DNA of 8,652 nucleotides from Pseudomonadota bacterium (GTDB lineage Bacteria; Pseudomonadota; Gammaproteobacteria; DAOUQR01), in assembly GCA_030625525.1 (NCBI GenBank), contig DAOUQR010000027.1, positions 1 through 8,652 on the forward strand, read 5' to 3'. This document shows positions 5,586 through 8,652 of this stretch, one piece after another. The translations under genes and the position numbers were made by a program. The stretch's first letter is position 1. The number at the start of each line of letters is the position of its first letter. The notes below the pieces were generated by a model. It saw only the letters and a program-made list of their open reading frames with translations, made no database searches and had not been told where the DNA came from.

Positions 5586-8066
5586 TTAGCGCAATAATGC
5601 CAAGGGGCTATAGTTTGCGACCTTACGAGTACTCATAAAGCCCGTGAAGCCAATAATAATCCCCCCTAGACCTGCACCGATGGGAAGCAATAAATAATTG
5701 AAATGATAGTCAATATCAAAAACATAGCGGCTAAGAATAAACGCGATAAGGTTTGCACTGAGCGAGGCAAGCCCACCAGAGAGCACGCCCAAGGTGGTGA
5801 ATTCTGCAATGAGACTGCGATGAATGATACGACGCTCAGCACCAATGGCTCTGAAAATGGCCGCTTCATATAAACGCTCGTCGAGACTGGCTTGGATCGC
5901 CGCATAGAGCACCACCAATCCAGACAAGAGTGTAAACGCCAATATATACTGAATGGCTAAACTCACGGTATCTAATATATCTCGAACTTGTTGCATGACG
6001 GCATCAACACTAATTGTCACCACGGTGGGGAATTGCCTAATGATATCGTTAAGAATAAGTTTGCGTTCCTCAGGAATATAAAAACTCGTGATGAAGTTCG
6101 CCGGATATTTTTCAATAACACCCGGATTAAAAATGACATAAAAGTTCGGTTTAAATGATGCCCAGTCAACCGTTCTAAAATTAGCGATTTTAGCTTTAAT
6201 TAATTGAGCGCCGATACGAAAAGTTAAACGGTCATTTAATTTTAAGCCTAATTTTTCAGCCAATTTTGCTTCAACGGAAATTAAGGGTTGGTCAGTTTGT
6301 TGATGCCACCATTGACCGTTGAGTAATTTATTAGTTGCAGGGATTTGCTTCATCCAAGTCAAGCTCAGTTCACGGTACAATACATTTGAATCTTTTGCCG
6401 TGTTAGGTATCGCTTCCATAATAGGAATATCATTGACTGCAACCAAGCGACCACGCACCATCGGATACAGTCCATTGGTTTTGATATGGTTTTTTTTCAA
6501 AAACAATTTGAGCGGGCTGAGTTGATCTTTTGCTATATTAATCACAAAATAATTCGCAGCATCTTTCGGCAATTTATTTTGCCAATTTCCAATTAAATCA
6601 TTACGCACGACGCTTAGAAGTAAAATCACAAAAATGGTAAGACCAAACGCGATAATTTGAATAATACTACTACGCCAACGTCTAGCTAAATTAGCAATCC
6701 CATATCGCCAAGCAATTCCACTATGACCTCGAATAAATTGCACGAGACTGACCATCAGATACGCCACAAATAATAAAATAAATAAACAAATCAGCGTCGC
6801 AGCAGCGACGAGCCAAGTCATCGTAAAGTCTTGCGTTTGCCAATAGACGACGCCAAAAGCAGCAATAAAGACTGAAAGATAAAGTAATAAAGTATGAAAC
6901 GGCACATCGATAGGCTCTTCACGCAAGACCTTATGGGGCGGCACGTCACGTAGTCGAATCAAAGAGGGCAGACCAAAGCCCAATAAAATAATTAAACCAA
7001 TACTGACAGCCACAAACGCAGGATAAATTGCTACACCCGGCAAGATATGATTAAACACACCTGCAAAAAAATAATCGAGAAGATTTTGTGACAACCAGCC
7101 TAATACACAACCTATCAGTGACGCAGAAAACCCAATGATCAGATAATTGAGCAAATAAATTGTCAGGATCTCTTTTTGCTTACAGCCAAAACACCGCATC
7201 AAAGCCACGTACTTATAGTGGCGCAAGGTATAACGATGAACGGAAATTGCAATTGCAACACCGGCTAAAATAACCGCCAGCAACGCGGCCAAATTAAAAT
7301 AATGCCGAGCTTTCATCATCGTGACTTTGATTGACGGTCGCGCATTCCAAGCACTCATTACACGTTGACCGGGTTTTATTTGTCGCTTCAGCCATTGCTG
7401 ATAAGTATTGAGCTTACTTTTCGATCCACTAAATACCCAACGATATTGTACACGGCTACCGGGCTGAATCATGGCGGTTTTATTAATGTCCGCAATATTT
7501 ATTAAGACACGAGGGGCTAAGGTAAATAGGTTTGTGGCTCTATCGGGTTCTTGCAATAAAACATGGGTGATTTTAAATTTAGCGCGACCGATTTCGATCA
7601 CATCATTGATTTTTAACTTTAAGAGCTGCATTAAACGATATTGCAACCACACATTGCCACTTCGAGGAATACGCGTAGTTTCATAACCTTCAGTATTTAA
7701 ATGACGGCTAATCACAAATTCGCCTCTTAAAGGGTAATTTCTTGAAACCGCTTTGATGCTGGCGATTTGAAATTTATCCTTCACGTTCAACACGCTTAAA
7801 AATCGAATGTTTTTAGCCAGTTTTAAATCGAGACGACGGGCTTGAGTTGCCCATTGTGATTGAGGAGGCATCGGGCTACTCAGCGCCATATCACCGCCAA
7901 GCAATTCGCCGGATTGATCTTGCATAGCGCGCGTGACGCGATCAATAAAAAAACCAACGGATGAAATACACGTGACCGCAATGATCACCGCCATAATTAA
8001 AATGCGCAATTCACCTGAGCGCCAATCGCGTCTTAAAAATTTAAAAGCCAGTGTGCGATATTTCAT
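5586..8066 (-). CDS. ybbP: YbbP-like FtsX/MacB-type ABC transporter permease
   Basis: This is the membrane subunit of a YbbA-YbbP type ABC complex in the inner membrane, of 826 residues against about 804 in E. coli YbbP. Ten membrane segments are visible near 21-41, 257-277, 301-328, 345-367, 390-409, 417-443, 467-487, 701-724, 752-777 and 788-810. Two large extracytoplasmic domains lie between segments 1 and 2 (about 42-256) and between 7 and 8 (about 488-700), the duplicated FtsX layout. Stretches shared with E. coli YbbP from memory include EPD at 173-175, QPGSRV at 201-206, NYFVINIA at 505-512 and VDWASFKPNFYVIF at 633-646. The ATG overlaps the ybbA-like stop as ATGA, so translation is probably coupled; GGTGG lies about 8 nt upstream. 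The transported substrate is not certain; the family belongs to the mechanotransmission/lipoprotein-type exporter superfamily and not to classical importers. Confidence 0.93.
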   Translation of the reverse strand: MKYRTLAFKFLRRDWRSGELRILIMAVIIAVTCISSVGFFIDRVTRAMQDQSGELLGGDMALSSPMPPQSQWATQARRLDLKLAKNIRFLSVLNVKDKFQIASIKAVSRNYPLRGEFVISRHLNTEGYETTRIPRSGNVWLQYRLMQLLKLKINDVIEIGRAKFKITHVLLQEPDRATNLFTLAPRVLINIADINKTAMIQPGSRVQYRWVFSGSKSKLNTYQQWLKRQIKPGQRVMSAWNARPSIKVTMMKARHYFNLAALLAVILAGVAIAISVHRYTLRHYKYVALMRCFGCKQKEILTIYLLNYLIIGFSASLIGCVLGWLSQNLLDYFFAGVFNHILPGVAIYPAFVAVSIGLIILLGFGLPSLIRLRDVPPHKVLREEPIDVPFHTLLLYLSVFIAAFGVVYWQTQDFTMTWLVAAATLICLFILLFVAYLMVSLVQFIRGHSGIAWRYGIANLARRWRSSIIQIIAFGLTIFVILLLSVVRNDLIGNWQNKLPKDAANYFVINIAKDQLSPLKLFLKKNHIKTNGLYPMVRGRLVAVNDIPIMEAIPNTAKDSNVLYRELSLTWMKQIPATNKLLNGQWWHQQTDQPLISVEAKLAEKLGLKLNDRLTFRIGAQLIKAKIANFRTVDWASFKPNFYVIFNPGVIEKYPANFITSFYIPEERKLILNDIIRQFPTVVTISVDAVMQQVRDILDTVSLAIQYILAFTLLSGLVVLYAAIQASLDERLYEAAIFRAIGAERRIIHRSLIAEFTTLGVLSGGLASLSANLIAFILSRYVFDIDYHFNYLLLPIGAGLGGIIIGFTGFMSTRKVANYSPLALLR

Positions 8067-8652
8067 TGCAGGCGACCACCATCAATAATGATTTTTTGAT
8101 CGCAGCGATCGGCTAAGACTTCGTCATGCGTGACAATCACTAAGGTCGTGCCATGTTCGGCATTGAGTTCGAAAATCAAATCATCGATATGTTCAGATGT
8201 TTTTTTATCGAGGTTTCCGGTGGGTTCATCGGCGAATAATAAATCAGGCTCAACAGCAAATGCCCGAGCAATCGCTACACGTTGTTGTTCACCACCGGAT
8301 AGTTGGCGGGGCAGGTGAGTTTTACGCTTTTTCAAACCGACGCGATCGAGCCAGTGATCGGCTAATTCCTTCGCTTTTTTGTGTCCTGACAATTCCAAAG
8401 GAAGCATCACATTTTCAAGCGCAGTTAAACTGGGGATCAGTTGGAAGGATTGAAACACGAATCCAATATGTTTTAATCGAATCAGCGCTCGACCATCTTC
8501 GCTAAGTTCAGTGATTTCTTTGTTTTGGATCCAAATCTTACCATCACTCGGTTGATCTAGACCTGCAAGCAAACTGATCAAAGTCGTTTTGCCCGAGCCA
8601 GAAACACCCACCACTGCGACTTTATCGCGAGGTTTAATACTTAAATTAATAT
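8063..8652 (-). CDS. ybbA: YbbA-like ABC transporter ATP-binding protein, 5' end cut by window
   Basis: This is the ATPase partner of the downstream permease; 195 codons plus the stop are visible and about 25-35 N-terminal residues lie beyond the window. All nucleotide-binding motifs are intact in order: Walker [11 protein letters not shown]-loop [18 protein letters not shown], signature [10 protein letters not shown], Walker [11 protein letters not shown]-loop GNLDKKT and H-loop VTHD. The [10 protein letters not shown] and [19 protein letters not shown] patterns and the ending [13 protein letters not shown] match E. coli YbbA/LolD-type ATPases. YbbA is favoured over LolD because the next gene is a single long duplicated permease of YbbP type. 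The reading frame stays open to the window edge ([13 protein letters not shown]), so a GTG at 8614 inside it is not the true start. In E. coli tesA is next to ybbA; whether that holds here cannot be seen. Confidence 0.93.
   Translation of the reverse strand, partial: INLSIKPRDKVAVVGVSGSGKTTLISLLAGLDQPSDGKIWIQNKEITELSEDGRALIRLKHIGFVFQSFQLIPSLTALENVMLPLELSGHKKAKELADHWLDRVGLKKRKTHLPRQLSGGEQQRVAIARAFAVEPDLLFADEPTGNLDKKTSEHIDDLIFELNAEHGTTLVIVTHDEVLADRCDQKIIIDGGRLQ

Noticed and set aside
8130..8505. Plus-strand open frames opposite the ABC ATPase
   Set aside because: The minus-strand frame has every ABC ATPase motif in order, so these are shadows.
8063..8614. Starting the ABC ATPase at the GTG at 8614
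   Set aside because: This would place the start just before Walker A and remove the first beta strands; the frame is open to the window edge with ABC-like sequence.
5586..8652. Identification as a LolCDE or MacB lipoprotein/macrolide exporter
   Set aside because: The permease is a single 826-residue duplicated protein with ten membrane segments and YbbP-specific stretches; LolC/E and MacB are shorter with four segments.

Overview
The window is 8.65 kb of moderately AT-rich bacterial DNA. It holds five protein genes, all on the minus strand, in transcription order (right to left): an ABC-transporter ATPase (YbbA-like, 5' end outside the window), its permease partner (YbbP-like), a PAS-GGDEF-GGDEF-EAL cyclic-di-GMP protein, an unrecognised multi-spanning membrane protein with soluble tails, and a secreted M4 zinc metalloprotease whose last codons lie outside the window. 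I see no tRNA, rRNA, CRISPR array, insertion sequence or phage gene.

Organism: the gene content fits a gammaproteobacterium. The YbbA/YbbP pair resembles the E. coli pair along its whole length from memory. The M4 protease resembles Legionella ProA/Msp closely, including the GPGGN-type start of the mature enzyme and its first cysteine pair. Together with the base composition this suggests the Legionella/Coxiella/Berkiella side of the Gammaproteobacteria. That is inference and not a species identification.

Layout: 8652-8063 ybbA-like ATPase, overlapping by 4 nt (ATGA) the ybbP-like permease 8066-5586. A gap of about 54 nt with a weak candidate promoter leads to the c-di-GMP gene 5531-3138 (possible GTG start at 5540). 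A 187-bp intergenic region leads to the membrane protein 2950-1844. A 143-bp intergenic region, with a 10-G tract, an imperfect inverted repeat and a strong terminator-shaped hairpin, leads to the M4 protease 1700-1.

How they work together: ybbA and ybbP clearly encode one transporter-like complex. The c-di-GMP gene may be cotranscribed with them or have its own promoter. The last two genes each have an intergenic region and good Shine-Dalgarno sites and are probably separate units. The least explained gene is the 368-residue membrane protein: hydrophobic core, tyrosine-containing N-terminal tail, and acidic serine-rich C-terminal tail. In a Legionella-like organism that shape would fit a host-membrane-targeted secreted effector, but nothing in the sequence proves it.
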